From assembly GCF_021559775.1 (NCBI RefSeq), contig NZ_CP056047.1:2356001-2420000 (forward strand): a stretch of 64,000 nt of DNA. The letters run 5' to 3'. This DNA comes from Gillisella vitis (lineage in GTDB: Bacteria; Pseudomonadota; Alphaproteobacteria; Rhizobiales; Rhizobiaceae). The position numbers and the translations under genes were made by a program. The notes below the pieces were generated by a model. That model was not told the DNA's origin. It did not search any database and saw only the letters and a program-made list of their open reading frames with translations. Of the stretch, positions 26,639 to 34,809 are shown in pieces; position 1 is the first letter of the stretch; every line of letters starts with the position of its first letter.

Positions 26639-27636
26639 TGGTGTCGCGGCCATACTTCTCACTGATCTATCAGGGCGTAGACATATCCTCCGAACTGGAC
26701 CCGGAAACCACGTCCATCACCTATACCGACAATCACCACGGCAAGGTGGACGAAATCGACGTGGCCGTCCAAGACAAGGATGGACGCTGGAAAGGATCAT
26801 GGAAGCCAGAGCCCGGCGACAAGATGACCTTGACCATCTTTGACGGCCTGGGCGGCATGTTACCCTGCGGTGATTTCGAGATGGACGAGCCGGAGGCAGA
26901 AGGCGACCGGGGCGGCGACAAGATGACCATTCGCGGGCTGGCCGCGCCGATCTCCAAACCACTGCGCACCGCCAAAACCCGCGCCTTTGAAAAGCAGACC
27001 TTACGCGCCATTGTATCGAAGGTAGCGCAGGAAAACGGCCTGACACTTGAAGGCGAGATCGAAAGCTTGAATTTTGAACGGGTCACGCAGCGGCGCGAAC
27101 GGGACCTGGAGTTTCTAACGCGGCTGGCGGAAGACACCGGCCATTATTTCACCGTACGGGGAAAGCGGGCGATATTCACCTCCATCAAATCCGTGGATGG
27201 CAGGGCGGCGGCGCTGACGATCAGCCTCACGCAGATCGGCACGACCCTGACGCGCTACCGGCTGAAGGAGCAAACCGCCGAGACCTATTCCAAGGCCAAG
27301 GTGAAGCACATGCATGACCGGGACAAGGAGCTGATCGACGAGGAAGAGGAAGACAGCAACGTCAAGACCGGCGACACGCTCAATATTACCGGGGAGCGGG
27401 TTGAAAGCCCGACCCACGCCAAAGCCATGGCCCGCAGCCGTATGCATTTCAAGAACCGTAAACGCCGCTCCGGCTCTATCTCGCTGGTGGGCGATGTCCG
27501 CGCCTTGGCCGGTGTGGTGGTCGATATGGCCGACTTCGGCAAATATTCGGGCCGCTACCTTATAGACCGCTCCACCCACAGCATGTCGCGCAGCGGCTAC
27601 ACAACGGATGCGGAGTTGGTCGATGCGCGCAAGTGA
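26638..27636 (+). CDS. Baseplate hub protein (P2 gpD/late control D-like)
   Basis: 332 aa from ATG 26638, with GGAG at 26627-26630 spaced 7 nt; the frame extends upstream but the overlap start is preferred. Hub family features are FSLIYQGVDISSELDPETTSITYTD, the LRAIVSKVAQENGL helix, RRERDLEFLTRLAEDTGHYF and the C-terminal GRYLIDRSTHSMSRSGYTT. It is the gp27-type hub ring at the tail tip. It continues directly into the gpV-like spike gene. Confidence 0.92.
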   Translation: MVSRPYFSLIYQGVDISSELDPETTSITYTDNHHGKVDEIDVAVQDKDGRWKGSWKPEPGDKMTLTIFDGLGGMLPCGDFEMDEPEAEGDRGGDKMTIRGLAAPISKPLRTAKTRAFEKQTLRAIVSKVAQENGLTLEGEIESLNFERVTQRRERDLEFLTRLAEDTGHYFTVRGKRAIFTSIKSVDGRAAALTISLTQIGTTLTRYRLKEQTAETYSKAKVKHMHDRDKELIDEEEEDSNVKTGDTLNITGERVESPTHAKAMARSRMHFKNRKRRSGSISLVGDVRALAGVVVDMADFGKYSGRYLIDRSTHSMSRSGYTTDAELVDARK

Positions 27637-28141
27637 CGAATACCGGCAAAATCCGACCGTGCGGCGCGGCGTCGTCGTGGACCGCGACCCGAAGACCATG
27701 CGGGTGAAGGTACAGTTTCGGGATGAAGACGCGGTGGTGACGCAATGGATTGACGTGGTGGCCAAATCCGCCACCGGCGTTTCCGCCTTCCAGATGCCGG
27801 GCCAGGGTGACGAGGCGTGGTGCGCCATGGATGCCAAGGGAGAGGCCGGATGCCTGATCGGCTCCCGCTACAACTCCAAGGATGCGCCGCCCGCAAACAG
27901 CAATGACGTGACGGCCATTACCTTTCCGGGTGGCTCCATCGTGATCGACACCGCCAACGGCAATATGACCGTTAAATCATCCGGCGCGGTGACGGTCGAG
28001 GCAGCGGGCGATGTGACGATCAAGGCCGCAAATATCGTGTTGGAGAGTGGGAGCTTGACCCACAATGGTAGGAATGTGGGTTATGACCACGTTCATTCCG
28101 GGGTCATTCCGGGCGGGGGGACGACTGGTGGGCCGGTATGA
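27623..28141 (+). CDS. Baseplate spike protein (P2 gpV-like)
   Basis: 172 aa from ATG 27623, preceded by GGAG at 27612-27615. The N-terminal OB-fold region (RRGVVVDRDPKTMRVKVQFRD) is followed by a beta-helix of repeating VTVEAAGDVTIKAANIVLES. The HxH pair in YDHVHSG near the C-terminus binds an iron ion at the spike tip in P2 gpV. The trimeric spike pierces the outer membrane. Its 3' end overlaps the convergent minus-strand gene by 38 bp. Confidence 0.92.
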   Translation: MRASDEYRQNPTVRRGVVVDRDPKTMRVKVQFRDEDAVVTQWIDVVAKSATGVSAFQMPGQGDEAWCAMDAKGEAGCLIGSRYNSKDAPPANSNDVTAITFPGGSIVIDTANGNMTVKSSGAVTVEAAGDVTIKAANIVLESGSLTHNGRNVGYDHVHSGVIPGGGTTGGPV

Positions 28142-29036
28142 CCTGAAACTGGTTCTTGACCGTTTGGTCTATTTGCTCAAAAGTTGCCCTTAGCTGACCC
28201 AATAAATACCTGTTAGCTTCAATCCTTACTGGGGAAGATAGCCTAGCTTGAATATTTATCATCTGCGAAAGCAGCTCCTGCAACTCTCGACTTTGTAAGA
28301 AGCTCCATGAGTTCGAGTCAAAACTGATCTCTTCATTAAGCGTTCCGGAAACAAATTCTACCGCATTTTTTATAATCATCACGGCAAGTGATTCCATATC
28401 TTTTTCTAGTGCGGCGGCATTACACAACGTCCAGCAAACTCCGTGATCTTGCCAGGTTGGTGGTTCCTCATCACTGTTTAAATATGAAATTGGAACCCAT
28501 CTCTTGTCTCGAATGGATAGTCCATCAGTCCGCCGTAAATATCCATGAAAGGATTTTACCATTTCATGGAATTCAGAATCGGCTTGCTGCTGCTCTTTTA
28601 GGGTCCTTTCAGCTCTAAGTATCTCCGTCTGTTCGCTAAAAAGGAGCGTTGAAGCCTTTGTCTCAGCTATCTGTTGGCGCGCCACCTCAAGTTGCTCCTT
28701 CATCACCTGCTGAGTTTCATTGATTTCATAACGCTGCGCTGCAAGCTCCATGGCCTGAATTATCAATGCGCCAGCCAAAAAGATGAAGGCGAGTGGTGCA
28801 AATGCGCCTCCAAGCGCGTCGCCGATATTATTGGTTGGAAGGGCTGCAAGACAGTCCTGAATAAACCAAAATCCCGTATAGTTTTTGCAGTCCTTCGAAA
28901 TGGCGAGGAGATGCACACAGTACCCAGCGTAACCAGCACCCGTCACGCAGACAGCAGCAACGATCAAACCACTGGGTATTTTAAGCCACCATGGACGCTT
29001 GCCTGTTTCGGCCTCTATATGTTTTGCGTTGCTCAT
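28104..29036 (-). CDS. Two-TM coiled-coil membrane protein, possible abortive-infection (putAbiC-like) protein
   Basis: 310 aa from ATG 29036 (AAGGG-type site upstream); the frame is open further 5'. Two membrane segments (IPSGLIVAAVCVTGAGYAGY, about residues 19-40, and FAPLAFIFLAGALIIQAMEL, about residues 80-100) are followed by a coiled coil (ETQQVMKEQLEVARQQIAET) and a soluble C-terminal domain. The layout, including a GGAFAPL-type motif before TM2 and the coiled coil after it, resembles proteins annotated as putative phage abortive infection (putAbiC); this is a resemblance, not a proven hit. The gene is AT-rich, antisense to the tail operon and tail-to-tail with gpV. Confidence 0.75.
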   Translation of the reverse strand: MSNAKHIEAETGKRPWWLKIPSGLIVAAVCVTGAGYAGYCVHLLAISKDCKNYTGFWFIQDCLAALPTNNIGDALGGAFAPLAFIFLAGALIIQAMELAAQRYEINETQQVMKEQLEVARQQIAETKASTLLFSEQTEILRAERTLKEQQQADSEFHEMVKSFHGYLRRTDGLSIRDKRWVPISYLNSDEEPPTWQDHGVCWTLCNAAALEKDMESLAVMIIKNAVEFVSGTLNEEISFDSNSWSFLQSRELQELLSQMINIQARLSSPVRIEANRYLLGQLRATFEQIDQTVKNQFQVIPAHQSSPRPE

Positions 29037-29100
29037 AACCTTGCCCTTTCTCGATAGATTCGTTAGCTTGGTTGTAGCAGAAATCACTTCTCGCCAAAGC

Positions 29101-29122
29101 TGACCGGACCCATGTCCGGTCA
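29101..29122. promoter_or_regulatory. 22-bp perfect inverted repeat, copy 4 (before baseplate genes)
   Basis: TGACCGGAC, centre CCAT, GTCCGGTCA, identical to copy 2 and followed by TTTTCGTTT. It lies between the 5' end of the minus-strand membrane protein gene and the gp46-like gene, whose ATG is 32 bp downstream. It could terminate transcripts crossing the insert, or bind the late activator. Confidence 0.7.
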
Positions 29123-29154
29123 TTTTCGTTTCCGCTCCCCGCTACCTTGTCGGC

Positions 29155-29559
29155 ATGATCGACAAGGATACCATCACCCACCGTCACTGGTCCCTGCAAG
29201 TGGGCCGCCTGAACCCGGAAACGGGCGTGAGCGCTGACGTGTTTGGCGCGGTGGTTCTGGCGCTGGACGACCTTCACCAGTCGATTGCCAATATCATCAT
29301 GACGCCGAAGGGTTCGGTTCCGACCGAGCCGGAAAAGGGCTGCGATGTGCTTTCCGCCATCGACAAGCACCCTGACGTGGGCGTCCCGATCCTGACGCGG
29401 GAAATCACCGATGCGCTGACCATCTGGGAGCCGCGTATTGTGGTTCAGAAGGTCACGGTGACGATGACCGCCTATTCGCATTTCAAGACGCAGGTCTCCT
29501 GGCGTCCTATCGAAAGCGTCATGGACGAGCTGCTGATGACGGAGGTCACCTATGGCTGA
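29155..29559 (+). CDS. Baseplate wedge protein (gpW/gp25/Mu gp46-like)
   Basis: 134 aa. Small GPW/gp25-type protein: LDDLHQSIANIIMTPKGSVPTEPEKGCDV near the middle, then an amphipathic segment with IWEPRIVVQKVTVTM. These proteins start the baseplate wedge around the hub. It overlaps the baseplate J gene by 8 bp. The ribosome site is weak. Confidence 0.88.
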   Translation: MIDKDTITHRHWSLQVGRLNPETGVSADVFGAVVLALDDLHQSIANIIMTPKGSVPTEPEKGCDVLSAIDKHPDVGVPILTREITDALTIWEPRIVVQKVTVTMTAYSHFKTQVSWRPIESVMDELLMTEVTYG

Positions 29560-30685
29560 TCCCGTCAAGCGCACGATTGAGGATCTCCGCGCCAATGGTG
29601 CGCCGTCTTTCTTCGAGCGCGATCCGTCCGTTCTCAAGGCGACCTATAAGGCCAAGTTCGAGGAAATTACCGGTCGCACGCTCTACCCGGCGCAAACGGA
29701 AATGTACCTCATTGAGGTGCTGGCCTATGCCCATTCGCTGCTGGCCGAGGCCGCCCAGACCGCCACGCTGCAAAACACCGCCGTCTTTGCCGAGGGTGTG
29801 CATCTGGAAAATCGCGGCGCGGACGTCTCTACCTTCCGGCTTCTGGCGCAGCCTGCCAGCACAACATTGCGCTTTACGCTTTCGGCGGTCCGGGACGTCG
29901 AGACCGCCATTACGAAAGGTACGCGGGTCGCCTCCGGCAATGCCGCGACCTTTGCCACAGACGCCGATCTGATCATTCCAGCTGGCGCACTGACCGGCGA
30001 TGTGGCCGCTACCGCTGAGGCCACCGGGGCTGCCTGGAACGGTTTGGCTGTCGGGACGGTCAAAGACATTCTCGACCCCGTGGCCTATGTCACCAGTGCC
30101 GCCAATATCACGGTGGTTTCTGGTGGCTCTGACATCGAGGACGCCGAGCGGTTTCGGCTGCGGGTGGTCAATGCGCTGTTCACCATCGCCAAGACCGGCC
30201 CGAAAAACGGCTACCGCGAACATGCCCTGGCCGTCGATCCCGATATCATCGACGTGGCCGTGGTGCGCCCGGAGCCGGGCAAAATCAACATCTATCCGCT
30301 GATGCGCAGCGGCCTGCCGAGTACCGAGCTGAAGGCGGCGGTGCTGGCCTATCTGGACCCGGAGACATTGCGGCCCATGGGCGACGATGTGACGGTCCTG
30401 TCGCCGGAACCGGTGGATTTTAATCTGAGGCTGACAATACGGAGCACCTCGGCAATTCCCGGCCTTGAGGCTTCCTGCCATGCCGCAGCGATTGCCGCCT
30501 TCACGCCCTATACTCAAAGCCTTGGGTCACAGGTCGCACCATCAGCGATTATCGCTGCGGTCAAAGCGGTTTCCGGCGTCACTGACGTGGTCCTGACTAG
30601 CTTTGCTTTCACTGATTTGGCCGCGCACCAGTTTGCAAGACTGGCCTCGCTGACATTCAATATGGTGGTGAAGACCGATGTCTGA
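29552..30685 (+). CDS. Baseplate J family protein (Mu gp47-like)
   Basis: 377 aa. The baseplate_J pattern is present: FEEITGRTLYPAQTEMYLIEVLAYAHSLL at the N-terminus, then ENRGADVSTFRLLAQPA, VASGGSDIEDAERFRLRVV and the KTGPKNGYREHALAVDPDIIDVAVVRPEPG block. It forms the outer wedge of the contractile tail baseplate. It overlaps neighbours by 8 bp at both ends. Confidence 0.94.
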   Translation: MADPVKRTIEDLRANGAPSFFERDPSVLKATYKAKFEEITGRTLYPAQTEMYLIEVLAYAHSLLAEAAQTATLQNTAVFAEGVHLENRGADVSTFRLLAQPASTTLRFTLSAVRDVETAITKGTRVASGNAATFATDADLIIPAGALTGDVAATAEATGAAWNGLAVGTVKDILDPVAYVTSAANITVVSGGSDIEDAERFRLRVVNALFTIAKTGPKNGYREHALAVDPDIIDVAVVRPEPGKINIYPLMRSGLPSTELKAAVLAYLDPETLRPMGDDVTVLSPEPVDFNLRLTIRSTSAIPGLEASCHAAAIAAFTPYTQSLGSQVAPSAIIAAVKAVSGVTDVVLTSFAFTDLAAHQFARLASLTFNMVVKTDV

Positions 30686-31421
30686 TCTCATCCCCGCCGA
30701 TCTGGTGACACCCGGCGTCAATGACGAGCGTTCCCGCGCCTTCGCTGCCACGCTTTCGGCCATTCTCGGCGGCTTCCAGACCTCCGCATTGCTCATTCAA
30801 GACCCGCTGACGGTTGACGCCAAGCTGCTACCGATCATGACCATCGAACTTGGCATGAGCGACTTCATGACGGCGGGGCTGTTAGAGACCCATGTCCGGC
30901 AATTGCTGGCTCGTGCGCCAGATATTCACGCGATGACCGGCACGGTGGCCGGTGTTCGCCGAGCGCTTGGGGCCTTGGGTGTCACCGTGGATTGGGTTCA
31001 ATGGTGGCAAAAACAGCCGCCCAGCCAACACGACACCCATGAGGTCGTGGCCTATGTCAACGAACACCTGCTGGAGGGCCAGGAGGCATTGCTGACATCA
31101 GAGACGCAATATGCGGTTCTGAAGGTGATTCGCGCCGTGCAGCGCTGGTCGCAGGAGATCAACTTCAAGCTTGGCGTCGGTTTCGCCGCTTCGGCTGGGC
31201 TGGCTGGTGCCATACAGACCGCAACCGTCCTTAAGCCTTCCGCCCAGGCGGTCACGGCCATGCCTGAGGCGCGGATCGGCGCGGTAAGCACCGCCGCCAC
31301 CGCCCATGTGTTGCGCCCCTCGGCCAATGCGATCTCGCAACACCCGCTTGCTGCACTTGCCGCTTTCGTCGGCTGTTCCAGCGTTCAGTTCCTTTCCGCC
31401 AGCATGGATGCGCGCACATGA
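30678..31421 (+). CDS. Tail protein I (P2 gpI/Mu gp48-like)
   Basis: 247 aa. The N-terminal half has the gpI pattern (ELGMSDFMTAGLLETHVRQLLARAPDIHAMTGTVAGVRRALGALGV, then WVQWWQKQPP). The C-terminal ~80 residues are Ala-rich and may bind the fibre. Wedge component that joins the baseplate to tail fibres. It overlaps the next gene by 4 bp. Confidence 0.88.
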   Translation: MSDLIPADLVTPGVNDERSRAFAATLSAILGGFQTSALLIQDPLTVDAKLLPIMTIELGMSDFMTAGLLETHVRQLLARAPDIHAMTGTVAGVRRALGALGVTVDWVQWWQKQPPSQHDTHEVVAYVNEHLLEGQEALLTSETQYAVLKVIRAVQRWSQEINFKLGVGFAASAGLAGAIQTATVLKPSAQAVTAMPEARIGAVSTAATAHVLRPSANAISQHPLAALAAFVGCSSVQFLSASMDART

Positions 31422-31966
31422 AAGCTCTTGTCCCAGTTCTGACCCGCGCCGGTATGCGCGCCGTCTTTAACGCCAGCCGCGACGGCCTATCGGCCAAGGT
31501 CTCGCATCTCGCCTTTGGCGATAGCGCCTATTCGCCGACCGGCGACGAAACGGCGCTCAAATCCGAAAAGGTCCGCATCCCGATTGCAGGCGGTAGCTGG
31601 GTCGGTGGTTTCACAGTCCACATGACCGGCCTGCTCGATGCCGGACCGAGCTTTTGGATCAAAGAGTGCGGCATGATCCTATCCGATGGCACACTTCTCG
31701 CCGTCTGGTCCGATCCGGCCACGCCGCTGGCCTACAAGACAGACGGCGTTCCCATCGTCACCGCTTTCGATCTGACCCTGGAAGCTCTGCCAAAAGGTGC
31801 CGTCACCGTCCAGGCCGGGAGCGTGGACCTGTCGCTGTTTTTTGGCGTGGAATTCGCCCGGATCGGCACGGCCATCACCGACAATTTCAACCGGCATATG
31901 GCGCAGGCGGCAGAGCTTGCCGAGCTGCGGCGACAAATCGCCTCCATCAACGCCCGTATGCGCTAA
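31418..31966 (+). CDS. Tail-collar fibre protein (DUF3751-like)
   Basis: 182 aa. The phage tail-collar fibre domain is recognisable: LTRAGMRAVFNASRDGLSAKVSHLAFGD, then FTVHMTGLLDAGPSFWIKECGMILSDGTLLAVWSDP. The C-terminus is a short coiled helix (AQAAELAELRRQIASINARM). It is truncated compared with long fibres of Mu or P2 and probably acts as a base for the next protein. Confidence 0.87.
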   Translation: MKALVPVLTRAGMRAVFNASRDGLSAKVSHLAFGDSAYSPTGDETALKSEKVRIPIAGGSWVGGFTVHMTGLLDAGPSFWIKECGMILSDGTLLAVWSDPATPLAYKTDGVPIVTAFDLTLEALPKGAVTVQAGSVDLSLFFGVEFARIGTAITDNFNRHMAQAAELAELRRQIASINARMR

Positions 31967-31984
31967 CACCTAAGAGGACCGGAC

Positions 31985-32728
31985 ATGAGCCTGACTGAAG
32001 ACATTGCGCAATTGGTTGCCCGCACGAATGCACTGCTGAATACATTTGAAGCCAAGGAAGCGGCCATTAGCGCCGCAGTACAGGCTGCGGTCAATACGGC
32101 AGCATCGACCCGCCGTGACGTATGGGTTGACCCTGTAAAGGGTAACGACGCCAATACGGGGCTAACGCCTGCGACTGCTTTCCTGACACTGGACCGGGCA
32201 ATCGAAGCAACGGCACACGCAAGCGCAGTGTTCATCAACTTGCTTGGTGACGTGACCATGCGAAAGCGCATTACAACCTATTCAACGGTCCTCTCTATTC
32301 AGGGCATGGATGGCGTGAACGAGCTCAATCGACCGCTTCGAAAAATCAGTTTTGCGCCTTTGGCCAGCAATTCGCCCAACGCTTATAGCAATACATTTAG
32401 CGCGGGAATTGAAATGGCATCGCGCCTCGGGATGCGGACCGAGGCTATTCAGTTCGTCATTCCTGACATGCCCTCAACCACAACAACACGCAACATATTC
32501 GGTATCCACTTTGGCATGACTCTTACAATGCGCACCGGTGGAATTTACTGCGACAATGCCGCGACCGTAGCGGTTCTGTTCTCACCCTGGTTCATGGGGC
32601 CAATCGACCTCTGGCTATCCGATGTCACGATTGGAACCAATGCTCGTGGCCATATCCTAGATAGCGTTGCCGCGAACGCCGACCCTAACGCTACCAAGTT
32701 CTACCGGTCCAACGTAACAGCTCTTTAG
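31985..32728 (+). CDS. Tail fibre/spike protein with parallel beta-helix pattern
   Basis: 247 aa. An N-terminal coiled helix (IAQLVARTNALLNTFEAKEAAIS) is followed by VWVDPVKGNDANTGLTPATAF, a motif typical of DUF1565/pectate-lyase-like right-handed beta-helix proteins. The rest is beta-rich (ISFAPLASNSPNAYSN and IYCDNAATVAVLFSPWFMGPIDLWLSD). It is the probable receptor-binding fibre. A GGACCGGAC leader precedes it. Confidence 0.78.
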   Translation: MSLTEDIAQLVARTNALLNTFEAKEAAISAAVQAAVNTAASTRRDVWVDPVKGNDANTGLTPATAFLTLDRAIEATAHASAVFINLLGDVTMRKRITTYSTVLSIQGMDGVNELNRPLRKISFAPLASNSPNAYSNTFSAGIEMASRLGMRTEAIQFVIPDMPSTTTTRNIFGIHFGMTLTMRTGGIYCDNAATVAVLFSPWFMGPIDLWLSDVTIGTNARGHILDSVAANADPNATKFYRSNVTAL

Positions 32729-32740
32729 GAGGCTATATCA

Positions 32741-33184
32741 ATGTCAGTCGATGCATCTCTTCTCATTCCGACAGCAACTGCTTCGCTGTTGAGTGTTGAA
32801 TACAAGGGTGAGCTTTTTATTGGCTCCACCGCCGCTAGCCTCGCCGAGGCCGGTGTCCCGGACACCGTTATAAAGGACGCAAAAGCACTTGCGCACCGAG
32901 AAGCCGTCAAAGCCGAATGCCGCCGCCGTATCTATGCGGTCGGCTCATCCGAGGCGCAAATGAACGTCACGTCGATGACCGCTGCCATCAGCGCCAAAAC
33001 GGCGGCCAACCGCACTGAAGAAGAAAAGGCCATCGTTGCCGCCGCCAGCCAGTCCATCGAATGGGTGACGGCCATGCGTGGACGGTTCGCGGAATTGGCT
33101 GACGATCTCGACGCGAACTATTTGGCCGACGCAAGCTGGCCGGAATGCCCGCAGGCCGTGATGGATCTCTATGCGCAGTTCTGA
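32741..33184 (+). CDS. Tail fibre-associated protein of unknown function
   Basis: 147 aa, 12 bp after the fibre gene with an AGGAGGC ribosome site. It is helical (VIKDAKALAHREAVKAECRRRIYAVG, then AAISAKTAANRTEEEKAIVAAASQSIEWV). Position and helical pattern resemble fibre-assembly or DUF4376-like proteins found downstream of fibres in Rhizobiales phages. No motif proves it. Confidence 0.68.
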   Translation: MSVDASLLIPTATASLLSVEYKGELFIGSTAASLAEAGVPDTVIKDAKALAHREAVKAECRRRIYAVGSSEAQMNVTSMTAAISAKTAANRTEEEKAIVAAASQSIEWVTAMRGRFAELADDLDANYLADASWPECPQAVMDLYAQF

Positions 33185-33204
33185 CCTCGCATAGCTGCCG
33201 GGTG

Positions 33205-33221
33205 CCGGGGCAAAGCCCCGG
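33205..33221 (+). terminator. Hairpin at end of tail operon
   Basis: CCGGGGC and GCCCCGG with a 3-base loop, 21 bp after the fibre-associated gene. No T tract follows, so termination may be Rho-assisted or weak. It separates the tail genes from the com-like operon. Confidence 0.5.
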
Positions 33222-33333
33222 AAGACGGGTCTAGTTTGGCGACCGGCCCGTCCGACATCAAGCACGCTCAACTGTCCACCCGTTCTGCCCGAAGGCAGAG
33301 CGCGGTCATAATCGGAATCTTGAGCGTTAGAAA

Positions 33334-33513
33334 ATGAAAAATATCCGTTGCGGCACATGCACCGCCCTTTTGTTCAAAGCAGGGCGGGCATTCGCCGGGG
33401 ACATCGAAATCAAGTGCCGCCGTTGCGGCACCATCAATCACTTGAGGCCAGCCGAGCCCGTACCAGATCGCCAGGAGCGGCCAAACGGAGAAACGGCTTA
33501 TAATGCCAACTGA
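33334..33513 (+). CDS. com: Com-like zinc-ribbon translational regulator
   Basis: 59 aa, below the size cut-off of many gene finders. The sequence begins MKNIRCGTC and has a second CRRCG motif at Cys28/Cys31, giving CxxC...CxxC with IEIKC before and TINHLR after. This is the Mu Com pattern. Mu Com binds mom mRNA and exposes its start site. Here it heads a three-gene operon: it overlaps the next gene by 11 bp, and the last gene is the ABC-ATPase/GNAT fusion. This makes translational control of that gene likely, by analogy. Confidence 0.88.
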   Translation: MKNIRCGTCTALLFKAGRAFAGDIEIKCRRCGTINHLRPAEPVPDRQERPNGETAYNAN

Positions 33514-33682
33514 AACTGACCTGCCGCCATTGCCGCCTCAAGCCCAAAAGGCCCCATCCGGTCTGCGTTACCGCGAGCAATACGGTGTGATCCTCGTTTG
33601 CGAGGATGAAGATGCCCAGGAGCGGCTTTACGGGGCTCTTGCCGACATTAAGAAATCCAAGATCAAGGTCGTTGTCACATGA
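33503..33682 (+). CDS. Small protein between com and the ABC-ATPase/GNAT gene
   Basis: 59 aa from ATG 33503, overlapping com by 11 bp and ending in ATGA overlap with the next gene. It has a Pro-rich N-terminus, then LRYREQYGVILVCEDEDAQ and a C-terminal KIKVVVT strand: a compact alpha/beta unit of about 35 residues. I cannot name a family. Tight coupling on both sides implies that it works with the DNA-modification genes, for example as a small subunit or adaptor (inference). Confidence 0.75.
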   Translation: MPTETDLPPLPPQAQKAPSGLRYREQYGVILVCEDEDAQERLYGALADIKKSKIKVVVT

Positions 33683-34788
33683 GGCTTGATATCATCAATT
33701 CCTGCCCGGACTTTGACAGCTATCGTGCCGCACGGGTCAAATCTCTGTTCAACGTCGAGGATGCCAGCCGCTTTGAGCTGACGGCAGACCTTGATATTGA
33801 TGATATGGACTGCAGCGTCGGCCTGATCGTCGGGCCTTCAGGATCAGGTAAAACCTCGCTCGGTCGGCAAGTGTTCGAGGCCGACCGCACGGCCAGCCTG
33901 GAGTGGCCGCAAGATCGACCAATTATCGACGTGATCGCCCATGATGGCGATTTTGATGATGCCACTGCTGCTCTGGCTTCGGTCGGGCTTGGTTCGGTTC
34001 CGTCTTGGCTGCGCCCCTACCACGTCCTTTCTAACGGCGAGAAATTCCGGGCAGACCTTGCTCGGATCGTCTGTGATCAGCCGCAGGAGATCGTCATCGA
34101 TGAGTTCACCAGCGTGGTGGACCGGCAGATTGCCAAGATCGGTGCGCTGGCCTTCGGTAAAGCATGGCGGCGCACCAAAGGTCGCGCCGTTCTGCTGTCT
34201 TGTCATTACGATATTATCGACTGGCTCGACCCCGATTGGATCTACGACACGGCAACGGGTGTCTTCACCGGGAGGTGTCATCGGCGACGCCCTGCGATCA
34301 CTCTGGAAATCCGCCAGACCGGTTGGGAATGGTGGCGATATTTTGAGCCGCATCATTATCTGAAAGTTCCGAACGCCATTGCAGCGCGCTGCTATGTTGG
34401 CTTCGTGGATGGTCAGCCCGTTGCGCATCTTGCGATGTCAACCCGCCCTGGTTTGACCGAGGGTCGCGCCTGCCGCCTCGTCGTTATGCCGGAATGGCAA
34501 GGGGCGGGCATTGGCCTAAAGTTCTTGAATGCCGTTTGCGCCGCATGGCGTAGGGGGCAAAATCCCTATGCACTGCCGCTACCGACCCTGATCAACACGT
34601 CTCATCCCGGCCTGATCAAAGCGCTTCGCCGTCATCCCCTTTGGGCGCAGGTCTCAGTTTCGCTCTATGGAAGCACAAAGGCCCGAAGCGCTGCCGGCAT
34701 TTCAAGATCGGCCGGACGCATCAAGGCAGGCTACGGCGGTCACTTTCGGGCGGTGCAAGGGTTTCGATATGTAGAGGGCGTGGGCTGA
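33679..34788 (+). CDS. ABC-type ATPase fused to GNAT acetyltransferase domain (COG2401-like); candidate Mom-like DNA modifier
   Basis: 369 aa. Residues 1-200 are a compact ABC ATPase: Walker A GPSGSGKTS at 52-60, signature LSNGE at 117-121, Walker B EIVIDEF at 137-143 with Glu142, and switch His176. Residues about 205-340 are a GNAT fold with the acetyl-CoA loop QGAGIG at 274-279. There are no membrane segments, so it is not a transporter. The fusion resembles COG2401. Mu Mom is a GNAT-fold enzyme that modifies adenines against restriction, and Mom is controlled by Com. The Com-like gene upstream suggests an equivalent role, which has not been shown. It begins in ATGA overlap. Confidence 0.87.
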   Translation: MRLDIINSCPDFDSYRAARVKSLFNVEDASRFELTADLDIDDMDCSVGLIVGPSGSGKTSLGRQVFEADRTASLEWPQDRPIIDVIAHDGDFDDATAALASVGLGSVPSWLRPYHVLSNGEKFRADLARIVCDQPQEIVIDEFTSVVDRQIAKIGALAFGKAWRRTKGRAVLLSCHYDIIDWLDPDWIYDTATGVFTGRCHRRRPAITLEIRQTGWEWWRYFEPHHYLKVPNAIAARCYVGFVDGQPVAHLAMSTRPGLTEGRACRLVVMPEWQGAGIGLKFLNAVCAAWRRGQNPYALPLPTLINTSHPGLIKALRRHPLWAQVSVSLYGSTKARSAAGISRSAGRIKAGYGGHFRAVQGFRYVEGVG

Positions 34789-34809
34789 TCTTTATTAAAA
34801 TGTTGCACT

